A DNA stretch of 32,584 nt from assembly GCA_015057615.1 (NCBI GenBank), contig SVEA01000023.1, positions 1 to 32,584 on the forward strand. Direction: 5' to 3'. Under the pieces are notes generated by a model that had not been told where the DNA came from, ran no database searches, and saw only the letters and a list, made by a program, of their open reading frames with translations. Positions 16,302 through 24,814 of the stretch are shown here, in pieces (positions within the stretch are counted from its first letter, which is position 1; each line of letters opens with the position of its first letter). Made by a program: the position numbers and the translations under genes. Source of the stretch: Lachnospiraceae bacterium (GTDB lineage Bacteria; Bacillota; Clostridia; Lachnospirales; Lachnospiraceae).

Positions 16302-17060
16302 CTAAGACAAACAACAGCTGTCCCGGCAGGTTCTTCGATACCATGCGGTGTAATCTGTATTATCCGCCAAATTCCCATTCTCTATTCCGAGCAGCTGCTT
16401 CCCCTTTCCCTCTACCGCAACCTGCAGAACCGCCTCCGTATTATTCACCTCTCGTCCCATACCATCCCTCAGCTGAACCTCAACCTGTATAATTTCGGCT
16501 TCTTCCTCCACCCGATCATACCGGTATATTTTTGTCCGCATATCACAAGGAAGTCCGGTTATAACAAGAGAATGCTGCGCCTTTTTCCCCGGAGTCTCCG
16601 CTCTTAGCTCTCCCCGCTCAAATGCAGCCTAGCAAACGGCATAGCCGCGTGCCTCACCCAGGTAATTAATGCCTGTCCACAAAAACTACCCCGCTATGAA
16701 ATCCCGACTTGTCACTGCCTTCCATGCTTCGAAGGAGTGCCCCTCTTCCTAAGATCGGTTTCTTTGGAAACCGCTTATGATCCTTATCATAGAGATGTTC
16801 TTTATAGTTATATCCGATCACATCCAGTACCTCTGACAGACCGATCCTTGAAGCTATCTCCAAATATGCAGATGCAAAGGTGACCGGCCTTGAGGTATCA
16901 TATTGCTTCACCAGCTTTCCTAAATGCGCCGTAATCACAGTTATTATTAAAGGCAATAAATTCACTGCCGGAAATTCCTTTTCGATAGTGAGGACGTAAA
17001 TGCCACGTAGATTCCCGGCAGCGGCATGTAGCTGAACAGGTCAAAAGCATGCTGCTGTTT
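16302..17060 (-). pseudogene. Decayed glycoside hydrolase family 2 (beta-galactosidase-like) fragment
   Basis: Three reading-frame pieces on the minus strand together read as the C-terminal half of a GH2 enzyme. At 16965-16700 are YDTSRPVTFAS, LDVIGYNYKE and KRFPKKPILG. Near 16690-16630 the frame shifts to read FLWTGINYLGEARGYAVC, followed by an in-frame TAG. At 16620-16302 are ITGLPCDMR and LLGIENGNLADNTDY, ending YRRTCRDSCC. FLWTGxNYLGE and LLGxENGxxxD are typical of GH2 enzymes. The catalytic N-terminal half is missing and there are at least one frameshift and two stops. It fills the gap between spmB and amrB-amrA. Confidence 0.85.
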
Positions 17061-17066
17061 TCTTTC

Positions 17067-17594
17067 CTAAAATATAAGATTCGTTAAAACTACACTTGCT
17101 ATGACTCCCACGATCGTGGCTGTTAACGCTCCGGCAAGGGTATATCTGGTTTTCTTAACGCCTGCTGCCATAAAATAGACTGACATGGTATAAAAGATCG
17201 TCTCGGTACAGCTCATCATGATCGAGACAATTCTGCCGAGATAGGAATCCGGTCCATACTGTTTAAAGATATCCAGAACCAAGCTGGTCGCAGCGGAGGA
17301 TGAGAACATCTTAATCAGCGTGACCGGCACCAGTTCTGAAGGGAAATGAAGGAAATCGGTAAGCGGCTTGATTATATCCGATAGGAGATCTAGCGTCCCG
17401 GAAGCGCGTAAAATCCCCACAGCCACCATTAAACCGATCAAGGTAGGCATAATATCAAGCACCACCTTAAAACCGTCCTTAGCCCCCTTAATGAACTCGT
17501 CATAGATATTCGTCTTCGTTACCAAACCCAAGGCTATGATATAGAAAAAAACAAACGGAATTACATAATCCGAAAAATAAATAATAAACTTCAT
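17067..17594 (-). CDS. spmB: Spore maturation protein B
   Basis: This is an integral membrane protein of the SpmA/SpmB pair needed for normal dehydration and heat resistance of the spore core. It has 175 residues with several hydrophobic helices (for example VIPFVFFYIIALGLV and IMPTLIGLMVAVGIL) and the family segment KMFSSSAATSLV. I chose ATG at 17594 (MKFIIYFSDY): GAGG lies 6 nt upstream of it and is inside the sequence if the upstream ATG (17606) is used. Its leader carries the GCGCAGAAATGAGG motif also seen before three other genes. It is 68 nt downstream of spmA in the same operon. Confidence 0.93.
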   Translation of the reverse strand: MKFIIYFSDYVIPFVFFYIIALGLVTKTNIYDEFIKGAKDGFKVVLDIMPTLIGLMVAVGILRASGTLDLLSDIIKPLTDFLHFPSELVPVTLIKMFSSSAATSLVLDIFKQYGPDSYLGRIVSIMMSCTETIFYTMSVYFMAAGVKKTRYTLAGALTATIVGVIASVVLTNLIF

Positions 17595-17662
17595 ATTCAA
17601 CCTCATTTCTGCGCAGCTTTTTATGCATCATCATATTTCTCCACCAACGGCGGCACAAAGTG

Positions 17663-18256
17663 TTAACGTCTTCCCCGCTGATTGCTGCATCTTCTTGCAA
17701 TTAGTGCAAAAGCAACTCCAACAAACGTAGAAATTAAGGTGGCGATAATCCCTGCTCCCAGAATTTCCGCCGGATTTACAGATCCATACTGGCTTCGATA
17801 CGCAATGATATTTACCGGTATTAATTGGAGTGAGGAAATATTAATGATTAAAAAAGTACACATATCGCAGCTTGCGACATTCGAATCATGGTTTAATTTC
17901 TTCAATTCCCGCATTGCCATTAGCCCCATGGGAGTGGCCGCCCAACCCAATCCCAGTATATTCGCTATGATATTGGATGCCAGATATTCATTTACAATGT
18001 GGTCTTTCGGGATATCGGGGAACAGAAGCCTCAGAATCGGCCGAAGTGCTCTGGTAAAAGAAGCTACCAGCCCGCATTTCTTAGCTACCTGCATCAGCCC
18101 TGTCCACATCGCCATAATTCCCAACATTGTGATACAAAGCGAAACCGCTTCTTTTGATGAGTTCAGAGTGGCGTTACTTACCTCGGCTATATTTCCCCGT
18201 AATATTCCTACTGTAATTCCTAAAATAATCATAATTCCCCAGAGATAATTTAACAT
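17663..18256 (-). CDS. spmA: Spore maturation protein A
   Basis: This is the membrane partner of SpmB, 197 residues, nucleoside-recognition (Gate) domain type. Hydrophobic helices cover most of the sequence (WGIMIILGITVGILRG, AVSLCITMLGIMAMWTGLM); LGLGWAATPMGLMAM is a conserved family segment. ATG at 18256 has GAGG 6 nt upstream. It is divergent from the AbrB-type gene at 18539. Presence of spmAB indicates an endospore former. Confidence 0.94.
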   Translation of the reverse strand: MLNYLWGIMIILGITVGILRGNIAEVSNATLNSSKEAVSLCITMLGIMAMWTGLMQVAKKCGLVASFTRALRPILRLLFPDIPKDHIVNEYLASNIIANILGLGWAATPMGLMAMRELKKLNHDSNVASCDMCTFLIINISSLQLIPVNIIAYRSQYGSVNPAEILGAGIIATLISTFVGVAFALIARRCSNQRGRR

Positions 18257-18538
18257 TTACACCCTCGCTTTTCTTCTTCAATCTATAAAACTATATTCCA
18301 AAAAAAGCGTATCATGTACTAGTTTTCCAATAATTAAGGTGCTATTTGCTCCTCTTTTACATAAATTGTTTAAATTGTGCTATGTTTTGACAAATATTTT
18401 AGTTGACATCAAAATATTCCTATGTTATTTTATTTAATGCTATATACAAAAAATGTAATTTAGGTTTTATTGCCTTGAAGCATTTTCGTATTTGCATTTA
18501 TTATTCCCCAATACACTTGAGAAAAGGAGGCAATATAG
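18257..18538. other. Divergent control region between spmA and the AbrB-type gene
   Basis: No gene. It is AT-rich, and holds the plus-strand promoter at 18403-18431 and a 107-nt leader before the AbrB-type start. I see no clear sigma-A promoter toward spmA; a sporulation sigma factor would be expected for that operon. Confidence 0.5.
18403..18431 (+). promoter_or_regulatory. Promoter for the AbrB-type regulator
   Basis: TTGACA at 18403-18408, a 17-nt spacer, and TATTTT at 18426-18431. A second TTGACA begins at 18387, so two overlapping -35 choices exist. Confidence 0.65.
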
Positions 18539-18796
18539 GTGAAAAGTACAGGCATCGTAAGAAGGCTCGATGAATTAGGAAGGATAACACTTCCCATAGA
18601 GCTGAGAAGAACTTTAGATGTAAACGAAAGAGATCCTCTAGAAATTTTCGTTGAAGAAGGAAAGATCATTCTTCAAAAATACGAACCTACCGATATCTTT
18701 ACCGGTGGCAAGGATAACCTGATTGAATATCAGGGTAAGAAAGTTTCAAGAGATACCATCCTGGAACTTGCGAAACTTGCAGGAATTGTACAATAG
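18539..18796 (+). CDS. AbrB/SpoVT-type transition-state regulator
   Basis: This is an 85-residue DNA-binding protein with the swapped-hairpin AbrB domain at the N-terminus (STGIVRRLDELGRITLPIE, then LRRTLDV). AbrB-type proteins bind AT-rich promoters as tetramers and repress post-exponential and sporulation genes. It starts with GTG at 18539, with AAAAGGAGG 8 nt upstream. It lies where abrB lies in B. subtilis relative to rsmI (yabC), but is transcribed in the opposite direction to its neighbours. It is equally close in size to SpoVT-like paralogues, so no symbol is given. Confidence 0.92.
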   Translation: MKSTGIVRRLDELGRITLPIELRRTLDVNERDPLEIFVEEGKIILQKYEPTDIFTGGKDNLIEYQGKKVSRDTILELAKLAGIVQ

Positions 18797-18818
18797 TTTA
18801 CATATTATATCCATAATT

Positions 18819-18848
18819 AATAAAAAGAGGGCTTGCCCTCTTTTTATT
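18819..18848 (+). terminator. Strong terminator after the AbrB-type gene
   Basis: AATAAAAAGAGGGC pairs perfectly with GCCCTCTTTTTATT around a 2-nt gap. The A and T runs make it functional on both strands. Confidence 0.9.
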
Positions 18849-18868
18849 AATGTATTTAGAGATAAAAT

Positions 18869-18929
18869 GGTTCTATAATAAATGCTGAGGGTGTGTGAAA
18901 AACATACTTCCAACATTTATTATAGAACC
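18869..18929. repeat. Long perfect inverted repeat, 16-bp stem
   Basis: GGTTCTATAATAAATG (18869-18884) pairs perfectly with CATTTATTATAGAACC (18914-18929). The 29-nt loop can form an inner GTGTG/CATAC stem. The outer ends faintly resemble insertion sequence termini of the ISL3 type, so it may be two abutted ends without a transposase. No target duplication is visible. It is placed between two terminators. Confidence 0.65.
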
Positions 18930-18965
18930 TATTATAGTACCATAAATTATTGATATGAGTTCGAT

Positions 18966-19011
18966 ATATAAAAACCATGAGTATGAATCATCTTAAGGAT
19001 GACTTATGGTT
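18966..19011 (-). terminator. Terminator of the holB-rsmI operon
   Basis: On the minus strand AACCATAAGTCATC folds onto GATGATTCATACTCATGGTT (with a bulge), followed by TTTATAT. It lies 40 nt past the stop of the TPR/MORN gene. Confidence 0.75.
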
Positions 19012-19051
19012 CTCCCATCCTTATTTTATGACCGGTACACCTTTGATCGGA

Positions 19052-20602
19052 TCATTTGATCGCAGGCTCGTTATAGCACTGTACAAACGGCTTCACGCCC
19101 CATATGGTACCCGGTTCAACATAGTAATATTCTTCGGTTGGTGTTCCATTCTTAACGACAATTCCAATCGGATACCTTTCCCCATCCGTTGGCGGCAGCA
19201 CATTCTCATCCTCAAGCAGCATAGGAACACCATTGCGCGCCGAGTAGGATACCGTTCCTGCCTCCTCGTCATTGATGTAGAAGGATTTTACCATAGAATC
19301 CATCTCCGCACCATTATTGAAATTACCTTCGGTAATGATCTTAAGCGTATGCTTACTGCCGTCTTTATCCTTCTCAGTCACTACCTCTGTTGTTTTTCCC
19401 TTCCCATTCGGGATATCATTACTCCAATCCCCCTGGTAATAGTAGTATCCCTGTTCTCCATTACTTTCCGTCAATTGAAAGGCAATGCCCTTGCCTCTTT
19501 TGATGCCCTGATCAATGGTTCCGGAATAAAGATTTTTATCTGTAAACAGGATCATTCCATCGCCCTTCGAGATGTTGCCTTCCCCTAAGGGACTATAATA
19601 GACCGGAATATCAACCGCAATTTCCTTGATAAAGAATTCCGAATTCATAATTTTCTTAATCTTTCCTATATCCAGACCCTCTACCGCATCATACAAGGTT
19701 TTAAGCGTTTCGTTTCGTTTCTCTTCCACTTTCTTTAATTTGGCTGCCTTCTCCAGCGTAAAATCCAATTCTTCGCTGTTGATATGCTCTTTCGCACCCT
19801 CTAATAGGGTAATTGCTGTCTGATACTTCTCCTGGGTGATATAAACATTTGCCATACCGATGTAAGCCTTGTCTTCCTCCGGAAGCAGGTGCATGGCCTC
19901 CTGATATTTTGCTATCCCATCTTTATAATTTTCCTGAAAGATAAATTCCTCCGCCTGTTCAAGGATCGTATCATACTGCTGCTTTATAAGATGAGACTCT
20001 ACCACCGCAAGGATCTGATTTAACTCTTCGCTCTGGGTTATGGTTAGCCCCTCCAGCACTTCTGCCTGTGCCTCTTCGTATTTGCCACTCTTAATATAAG
20101 CCTGCGCAATCCTTTGGTAGGAAATAACTTCCTTACTTTTGATCAGCTTCGCTTTTTCATATTCCTGGATCGCCTTATCATATTCCTCATTGGAATAATA
20201 GACATCACCGCGGGAAATGGTCTGCTGATATTCATAATCCGCTTTTCTTGAAGTTACCTCTTCAATCTTTTCCTTAATAGCAATCCCAGCCGTCTTTTTA
20301 TAGCAATTACGCAAAACCTCCAGGGCTTTATCATAATCATTAATACCAATATAAGCCTCCGCCAATTCCATGGATAGATACTCCTGATCGCTGCCTTTCA
20401 TGGATATTGCCTTTTGATAGGATTCTACCGCCTGCTCATAATCGCCTGCCTCCAGAAATTGCTTCGCCATTACCGTCTGCTTCTCATACCGTCTGCTATC
20501 CCTGTTCTTTTTAAACAGAAAGATTCCCATGATACCTAAAATTAAGATTAGGATTAATACAATAATTTTACCTACTTTTGCACGTAATACCCCACGTAAC
20601 AC
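19052..20602 (-). CDS. Membrane-anchored TPR protein with MORN-like C-terminus
   Basis: This is a 516-residue protein. Residues about 11-31 form one transmembrane helix (VGKIIVLILILILGIMGIFLF) with a basic flank, so the rest is a soluble domain attached to the membrane. About five to six TPR units follow (residues 40-290: AKQFLEAGDYEQAVESYQKA, DVYYSNEEYDKAIQEYEKA, ANVYITQEKYQTAITLLEGA). Residues about 345-430 resemble MORN repeats (LYSGTIDQGIKRGKGIAF, YYYQGDWSNDIPNGKGK). It starts with GTG at 20602 with GGAGG 7 nt upstream. It ends the rsmI operon, 31 nt after it. The function is unknown; TPR suggests a protein-binding scaffold. Confidence 0.85.
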   Translation of the reverse strand: MLRGVLRAKVGKIIVLILILILGIMGIFLFKKNRDSRRYEKQTVMAKQFLEAGDYEQAVESYQKAISMKGSDQEYLSMELAEAYIGINDYDKALEVLRNCYKKTAGIAIKEKIEEVTSRKADYEYQQTISRGDVYYSNEEYDKAIQEYEKAKLIKSKEVISYQRIAQAYIKSGKYEEAQAEVLEGLTITQSEELNQILAVVESHLIKQQYDTILEQAEEFIFQENYKDGIAKYQEAMHLLPEEDKAYIGMANVYITQEKYQTAITLLEGAKEHINSEELDFTLEKAAKLKKVEEKRNETLKTLYDAVEGLDIGKIKKIMNSEFFIKEIAVDIPVYYSPLGEGNISKGDGMILFTDKNLYSGTIDQGIKRGKGIAFQLTESNGEQGYYYYQGDWSNDIPNGKGKTTEVVTEKDKDGSKHTLKIITEGNFNNGAEMDSMVKSFYINDEEAGTVSYSARNGVPMLLEDENVLPPTDGERYPIGIVVKNGTPTEEYYYVEPGTIWGVKPFVQCYNEPAIK

Positions 20603-20633
20603 AAATTCACCTCCAAAAGACAGATAATCCCCT

Positions 20634-21482
20634 TCAAGAGTCCCTTTGAATAAGCTCTTGGTAAACCTCCCGTTTGCTTATTCCCCTATCTTTAGCAACA
20701 GCTTTCATTGCCTCTTTCTTATCCAGTCCCTTATCCATGTAAATCTGCATGTGTTCTATGATTGTAATAGCATCCCACCGGCTCTGCTCCTGTGCCTTGA
20801 TTTCCTGCAGGGATTTTCCCTCTATGACTAGTACATACTCGCCTCTGGGAACCTCTGCCTCAAAATGAGCGATTGCTGCAGAGATTGTTGTTTGCCAGGC
20901 TGTCTCATATCTCTTTGTAAGCTCTTTGATAACAGTAACTTTTCGGCTGCCTAAAATATCGTATAGCTCCTGTAACGTTTTACATAATCTGTGAGGTGCT
21001 TCATATAAAATAATGGTTCTTGTTTCTTTATCTAATTCTTCTAAAATCCGAAGCCTGTCTTTCTTATCCGAAGGCAAAAATGCTTCGAAGCAGAATCTCC
21101 TTGTCGATAGGCCGGATAAGGTCAGTGCGGTGACCGCTGCACAGGCTCCCGGCAGCGAGGTTACACGGATCCCGGCTTCATATGCCTGTCTTACTAATTC
21201 TTCCCCAGGATCGGAGATACCAGGGGTACCGGCATCCGTTATCAGCGCAATATTCGTGCCGTCTTTCAGCCGCTCTACCAGGTATTTTGCCTTATCCACT
21301 TTATTAAATTCATGATAACTGGTCATCGGTGTCTTAATTTCAAAATGATTCAGCAATTTTATACTGTGTCTGGTATCCTCTGCTGCAATCAGGTCCACCT
21401 CTTTCAGCGTTCGAACTACCCGGTAAGTAATATCCTCTAAATTGCCGATCGGGGTGGCACATAAATATAGCATTCCGGACAT
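20634..21482 (-). CDS. rsmI: 16S rRNA (cytidine-1402-2'-O)-methyltransferase
   Basis: It 2'-O-methylates C1402 in the decoding centre of 16S rRNA. It has 282 residues, normal for the SAM-dependent tetrapyrrole-methylase fold. Diagnostic stretches are LCATPIGNLEDITYRV (residues 7-22), AAEDTR near 34-39, ITDAGTPGISDPGEELV near 81-97 and YEAPHRL near 160. ATG at 21482 has AAGGAG 9 nt upstream. It sits 15 nt after the trmN-like gene, matching B. subtilis yabB-yabC. Confidence 0.97.
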   Translation of the reverse strand: MSGMLYLCATPIGNLEDITYRVVRTLKEVDLIAAEDTRHSIKLLNHFEIKTPMTSYHEFNKVDKAKYLVERLKDGTNIALITDAGTPGISDPGEELVRQAYEAGIRVTSLPGACAAVTALTLSGLSTRRFCFEAFLPSDKKDRLRILEELDKETRTIILYEAPHRLCKTLQELYDILGSRKVTVIKELTKRYETAWQTTISAAIAHFEAEVPRGEYVLVIEGKSLQEIKAQEQSRWDAITIIEHMQIYMDKGLDKKEAMKAVAKDRGISKREVYQELIQRDS

Positions 21483-21497
21483 GATGGCTAACTCCTT

Positions 21498-22256
21498 CTA
21501 ATATCCATAGATATCGTAAATTTCATTGGTATAAACATTTGGCTTCTGATATACGATCAGAGGCGCTTCCACCGTAAGTCTGGACTTTCCACCTTTCAGG
21601 CATTCAATTAAAACCATGTTCGGCTCCTTATCCACATAGGGATGCACAAGCTTTAATCTCTTCGGCTCTAATTGATAGGAACTTAAGGTGGTTAAGATCT
21701 CAACCAGACGAAATGGTCGATGCACCATATAGAACCTTCCATTCGGCCTCAATACCCTGCTGGCTTCCCGAACTACGTCCTCTAAGGTACATAGAATCTC
21801 ATGCCTTGCGATTGCCTTTGCCTGATCCGGATTGACCAGCCCATGATGATTATGCATATAAGGTGGATTACAGGTAACAACATCAAAGGAAGCCCGTCCA
21901 AAAACAGAAGAGGCCTCCTTGATATCTCCTACGACTATATCAATTTTATCTTCAAGGTAATTGATCCTTACACTGCGCTTTGCCATATCTGCACTTTCCG
22001 CCTGAATCTCAAGACCGGTAAAATGCTTTCCCTCGGTCTTCGCTTCTAAAAGGATCGGTATGATTCCGGTTCCTGTACCGAGATCAAGAACCTGCTCCCC
22101 CGGATTGACTCTGGCAAATCCGGAGAGCAGCACCGCATCCATTCCAAAGCAAAATTTATTAACATTTTGGATAATTTGATAATCTTTTCTATGAAGGCTA
22201 TCTAGCCTTTCTCCAGGCTTTAGATACTCCTTTGCTTTCTCCATATTAATCATCAT
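21498..22256 (-). CDS. tRNA1(Val) A37 N6-methyltransferase-like protein (YabB type)
   Basis: This is a 252-residue class I methyltransferase. The SAM motif is LDLGTGTGIIPILL near residues 57-70, and the catalytic NPPY motif (VTCNPPYM, near 128) marks N6-adenine specificity as in TrmN6/YfiC. The N-terminal segment FCFGMDAVLLSGFA is typical. The start is taken at 22256; ATG codons at 22253 and 22244 are alternatives. It overlaps the end of ricT by 11 nt, so the genes are coupled. B. subtilis yabB occupies the same place. Confidence 0.9.
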   Translation of the reverse strand: MMINMEKAKEYLKPGERLDSLHRKDYQIIQNVNKFCFGMDAVLLSGFARVNPGEQVLDLGTGTGIIPILLEAKTEGKHFTGLEIQAESADMAKRSVRINYLEDKIDIVVGDIKEASSVFGRASFDVVTCNPPYMHNHHGLVNPDQAKAIARHEILCTLEDVVREASRVLRPNGRFYMVHRPFRLVEILTTLSSYQLEPKRLKLVHPYVDKEPNMVLIECLKGGKSRLTVEAPLIVYQKPNVYTNEIYDIYGY

Positions 22257-23157
22257 TGAGAAGAGATTTTCCTTCCTTCTTTTCCAAAAGCTCCAGGACC
22301 TTCAGCTCTTCATCTTCAATAAACGTCTTATCCTTCTTTCTTCTTCTATTAAACTTTAATTCCTCCACCTTATATTCACGTACTTCTTTCTCATCGTTTT
22401 CCAAGGTAACGATCACCTTCACCAACTGCTTTAGTACGCTGACGCTTTGCACTTCCCCTTTTAAGCTGTCAGAGGTAGTAACATAATCTCCTACATTGGG
22501 AAGTCTGCTGTTTAGCTCCTCATATGCCTCTTCCTCATTTTTTAAGCAGCACATCAATCTTCCACATACCCCGGATATCTTTGTCGGATTAAGGGAAAGA
22601 TTCTGCTCCTTTGCCATCTTAATCGATACGGGAGCAAATTCCGATAAAAACTCGTGGCAGCACAATCTTCTTCCGCAGATTCCGATCCCGCCTACAATTT
22701 TAGTCTCGTCCCTTACACCGATCTGGCGAAGCTCTATTCTTGTTTTAAATACACTGGCTAAATCCTTCACCAGCTCCCGGAAATCAATTCTTCCGTCTGC
22801 CGTAAAATAAAACAATACTTTATTGTTGTCAAAGGTATATTCGCAATCGATCAGCTTCATTTCAAGCCCATGCTTCTTAATCTTCTCTAAGCATATTTTG
22901 AAAGCATCTTTTTCCTTATCTTTATTTCTCTGCTCAATCGCATCGTCCTCTTCCTTGGCGATACGGATCACCGGCTTCAGCGGCTGAATAATCTTATCCT
23001 CTTCCACATCCCTCGGTCCCAAAACCACCCTGCCGTACTCAATACCCCTGGCGGTTTCGACAATAACATTGTCATTCTGCTTAATATTATACCCGGCGGG
23101 ATCAAAAAAATAAATTTTACCTGCCTTGCGAAATCTCACTCCAATCACATTAACCAT
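22246..23157 (-). CDS. ricT: PSP1-domain protein RicT/YaaT
   Basis: It is equivalent to B. subtilis YaaT (RicT), which with RicA and RicF supports RNase Y-dependent mRNA maturation and entry into sporulation. It has 303 residues. The PSP1 domain covers about residues 60-150 and is followed by the two cysteine motifs CGRRLCCHEF (near 170) and VCGRLMCCLKNEEE (near 205) that bind Fe-S clusters in the complex. ATG at 23157 has AAAGGAG 7 nt upstream, within the end of holB (8-nt overlap). Position between holB and the yabB-like gene is as in Bacillus, except that yabA is absent. Confidence 0.95.
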   Translation of the reverse strand: MVNVIGVRFRKAGKIYFFDPAGYNIKQNDNVIVETARGIEYGRVVLGPRDVEEDKIIQPLKPVIRIAKEEDDAIEQRNKDKEKDAFKICLEKIKKHGLEMKLIDCEYTFDNNKVLFYFTADGRIDFRELVKDLASVFKTRIELRQIGVRDETKIVGGIGICGRRLCCHEFLSEFAPVSIKMAKEQNLSLNPTKISGVCGRLMCCLKNEEEAYEELNSRLPNVGDYVTTSDSLKGEVQSVSVLKQLVKVIVTLENDEKEVREYKVEELKFNRRRKKDKTFIEDEELKVLELLEKKEGKSLLNDD

Positions 23158-24142
23158 TGCTATTCTCCTTTATCGTAAGCAGCATCAATTCGATTGTAAT
23201 ATCAAAATTAACATTTGCCCTTAGTCTAAGTTTTGCCTTATCAACTGCATTTATAATATTTTCAATTTCATCGTAGCTTCGAAAGTTCGCCTGCTTTTTA
23301 ATAAATTGATATTCCTCTTTATATAGTAATAGATTTAGGTCATTTGTGGCTTTCAGCATTAAGATATCCCGGTACCATAAAAGGATCAGATCCAGATAAT
23401 CATCAATTGTACTTTTATTTGCAAAGGTCTTTAAGCCGGAAATAATTTCATAAATCTCCATCTCGTCCAGGTATTTTAAGATGTGAAGTACGTCATCCTT
23501 CGTCTTTTCAAATTCTTCCGAAGAGGCATATTTAATTGCTTTCCCTACATTTCCTCCGGAAAAATCAGCAGCAATCCTTGCCATATAATCCGGTACATGA
23601 TGCTGTGACATGAGAAACTCTTTGATTAGCTGCTTATCGATCGGTCTTAAGTTAAGCATAACCGCTCTTGATAATATCGTTGGTAGTAAACGGTTTATAT
23701 TATTGACCAGAAGCATGATTACCGCATACTCCGGCGGCTCTTCCATGGTCTTAAGCAGCGCATTTTGTGCTGCTTCCGTCAGCTTGTCCGCTGAATCGAT
23801 AATATATATTTTATGGCGACTGCTATAAGGCTTGATCTGAATATCTCCATTTACCTGATTCCTTATGTCATCCACGCCTATGCTGGCTTTTTCATGGGTT
23901 ACCCATAGAATGTCCGGGTGATTGTTTGAATCTGCCTGCATACAGGAGATACAGTGGTTACAGGAAGCCTTGCTGCCTTCTTCACACTGCAATGTCTTTG
24001 CAAATGCAGCTGCCAGCGTTTTCTTACCGCTGCCTTCTTCCCCATGTATAATGTAGGCATGAGAAACCTTACCGGACTCTATTGCGTTCTGTAGATGCTG
24101 TATGACACTTTCGTGTCCTATCATTTGATGGAAGCCTTGCAT
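23150..24142 (-). CDS. holB: DNA polymerase III delta-prime subunit
   Basis: It is a clamp-loader component that opens the beta ring for loading on DNA. It has 330 residues. The AAA+ N-terminus has the P-loop HGEEGSGKKT (residues 33-42) and a zinc module formed by C53, C61, C64 and C67. IIDSADKLTEAAQNALLK is the Walker B and sensor region, then TMEEPPE, and SRAV replaces the usual SRC arginine-finger motif while keeping the arginine. ATG at 24142 has GGAG 7 nt upstream. It is 29 nt after yaaR, as in B. subtilis. Confidence 0.95.
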   Translation of the reverse strand: MQGFHQMIGHESVIQHLQNAIESGKVSHAYIIHGEEGSGKKTLAAAFAKTLQCEEGSKASCNHCISCMQADSNNHPDILWVTHEKASIGVDDIRNQVNGDIQIKPYSSRHKIYIIDSADKLTEAAQNALLKTMEEPPEYAVIMLLVNNINRLLPTILSRAVMLNLRPIDKQLIKEFLMSQHHVPDYMARIAADFSGGNVGKAIKYASSEEFEKTKDDVLHILKYLDEMEIYEIISGLKTFANKSTIDDYLDLILLWYRDILMLKATNDLNLLLYKEEYQFIKKQANFRSYDEIENIINAVDKAKLRLRANVNFDITIELMLLTIKENSNG

Positions 24143-24171
24143 AATATCACTCCGTTCGCAAAAGGCATATC

Positions 24172-24612
24172 CTAGGTCAGGATATCTAACAACAGTCCTC
24201 TAATCTCGTCTATCTTATCTAAAATTATCAAATGATCCTTTTCGTCTTTAATCAATTCTGCTGCCAGCTCATCCAGGTTCTGATCCACTAGCTTGATCAT
24301 AGTATAAACTCTATGCCGCCCCTTCCGATCCAGAAAATTCTCTCTTGAAAATTTGTGGGAGCGGTTCACGATCTCATTTAAAAACCCCCGGACAAGCTCG
24401 CGGTAACACTTCATATCCGTTAGATCCATACGCTTTGCCAGTTTCTTGCCCTGCGTCGTGATCTCCTCCAGCATGGTATTCAGCCTTGCCTGTAGATCGT
24501 GCTCTTCGATATTTGATATTAAAGCAAACTTAAAGGAACCGTCTGCTTCCTGCACCGGCTTTTTTGCCTCAACCTGATTCAATGCTTGCATATTGTTTAC
24601 CTTAATATCCAT
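24172..24612 (-). CDS. YaaR family protein (DUF327)
   Basis: This is a 146-residue helical, charged protein of the YaaR/DUF327 family. The conserved core is about residues 60-110 ([32 protein letters not shown]). The biochemical function is unknown. ATG at 24612 has AGGAGG 6 nt upstream. It lies directly before holB, the normal position in Firmicutes, and 175 nt after the guanylate-kinase-like gene, with a structured leader between them. Confidence 0.9.
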   Translation of the reverse strand: MDIKVNNMQALNQVEAKKPVQEADGSFKFALISNIEEHDLQARLNTMLEEITTQGKKLAKRMDLTDMKCYRELVRGFLNEIVNRSHKFSRENFLDRKGRHRVYTMIKLVDQNLDELAAELIKDEKDHLIILDKIDEIRGLLLDILT

Positions 24613-24785
24613 AGATATCCTCCTGTTCGTATTGACTGCTGTTTGGCGCAGATTAGGATTGACTTACTTATGCCGGTCGCAGATTAGGATGCACGTCTGC
24701 ACTTCTCTATCCTCGTATGAGTGTTTACTCGAGCAAGCTCGGTAAACTCTCCTACTCGGCTAGACTAATCTGCTTATACGTGTAC
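24613..24785 (-). other. Structured leader before yaaR with duplicated pairing arms
   Basis: No gene. On the minus strand GCAGATTAG (24773-24765) can pair with either of two identical downstream CTAATCTGC segments (24687-24679 or 24656-24648). Between them sits a strong hairpin at 24719-24751 (GAGAGTTTAC with GTAAACACTC, closed by CGAG-CTTG-CTCG). The second arm is part of a 13-nt direct repeat. It could be a repeat element or a switch-like leader. Confidence 0.5.
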
Positions 24786-24814
24786 ATTATAACATAGGAT
24801 GGCTTTTGTTTACA
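24786..24814 (-). promoter_or_regulatory. Candidate extended -10 promoter for yaaR-holB
   Basis: TATAAT at 24791-24786 on the minus strand is preceded by TGT (extended -10); a poor -35 (GTAAAC) lies 16 nt upstream. It overlaps the stop codon of the guanylate-kinase-like gene. Confidence 0.45.

Noticed and set aside
18949-18966. Another family-2 terminus (TGATATGAGT)
   Set aside because: Only about 10 bases match and the similarity does not continue inward; chance cannot be excluded.
19626-19823. Small plus-strand ORF antisense to the TPR gene
   Set aside because: No ribosome binding site, and it is a shadow of the TPR/MORN coding frame.
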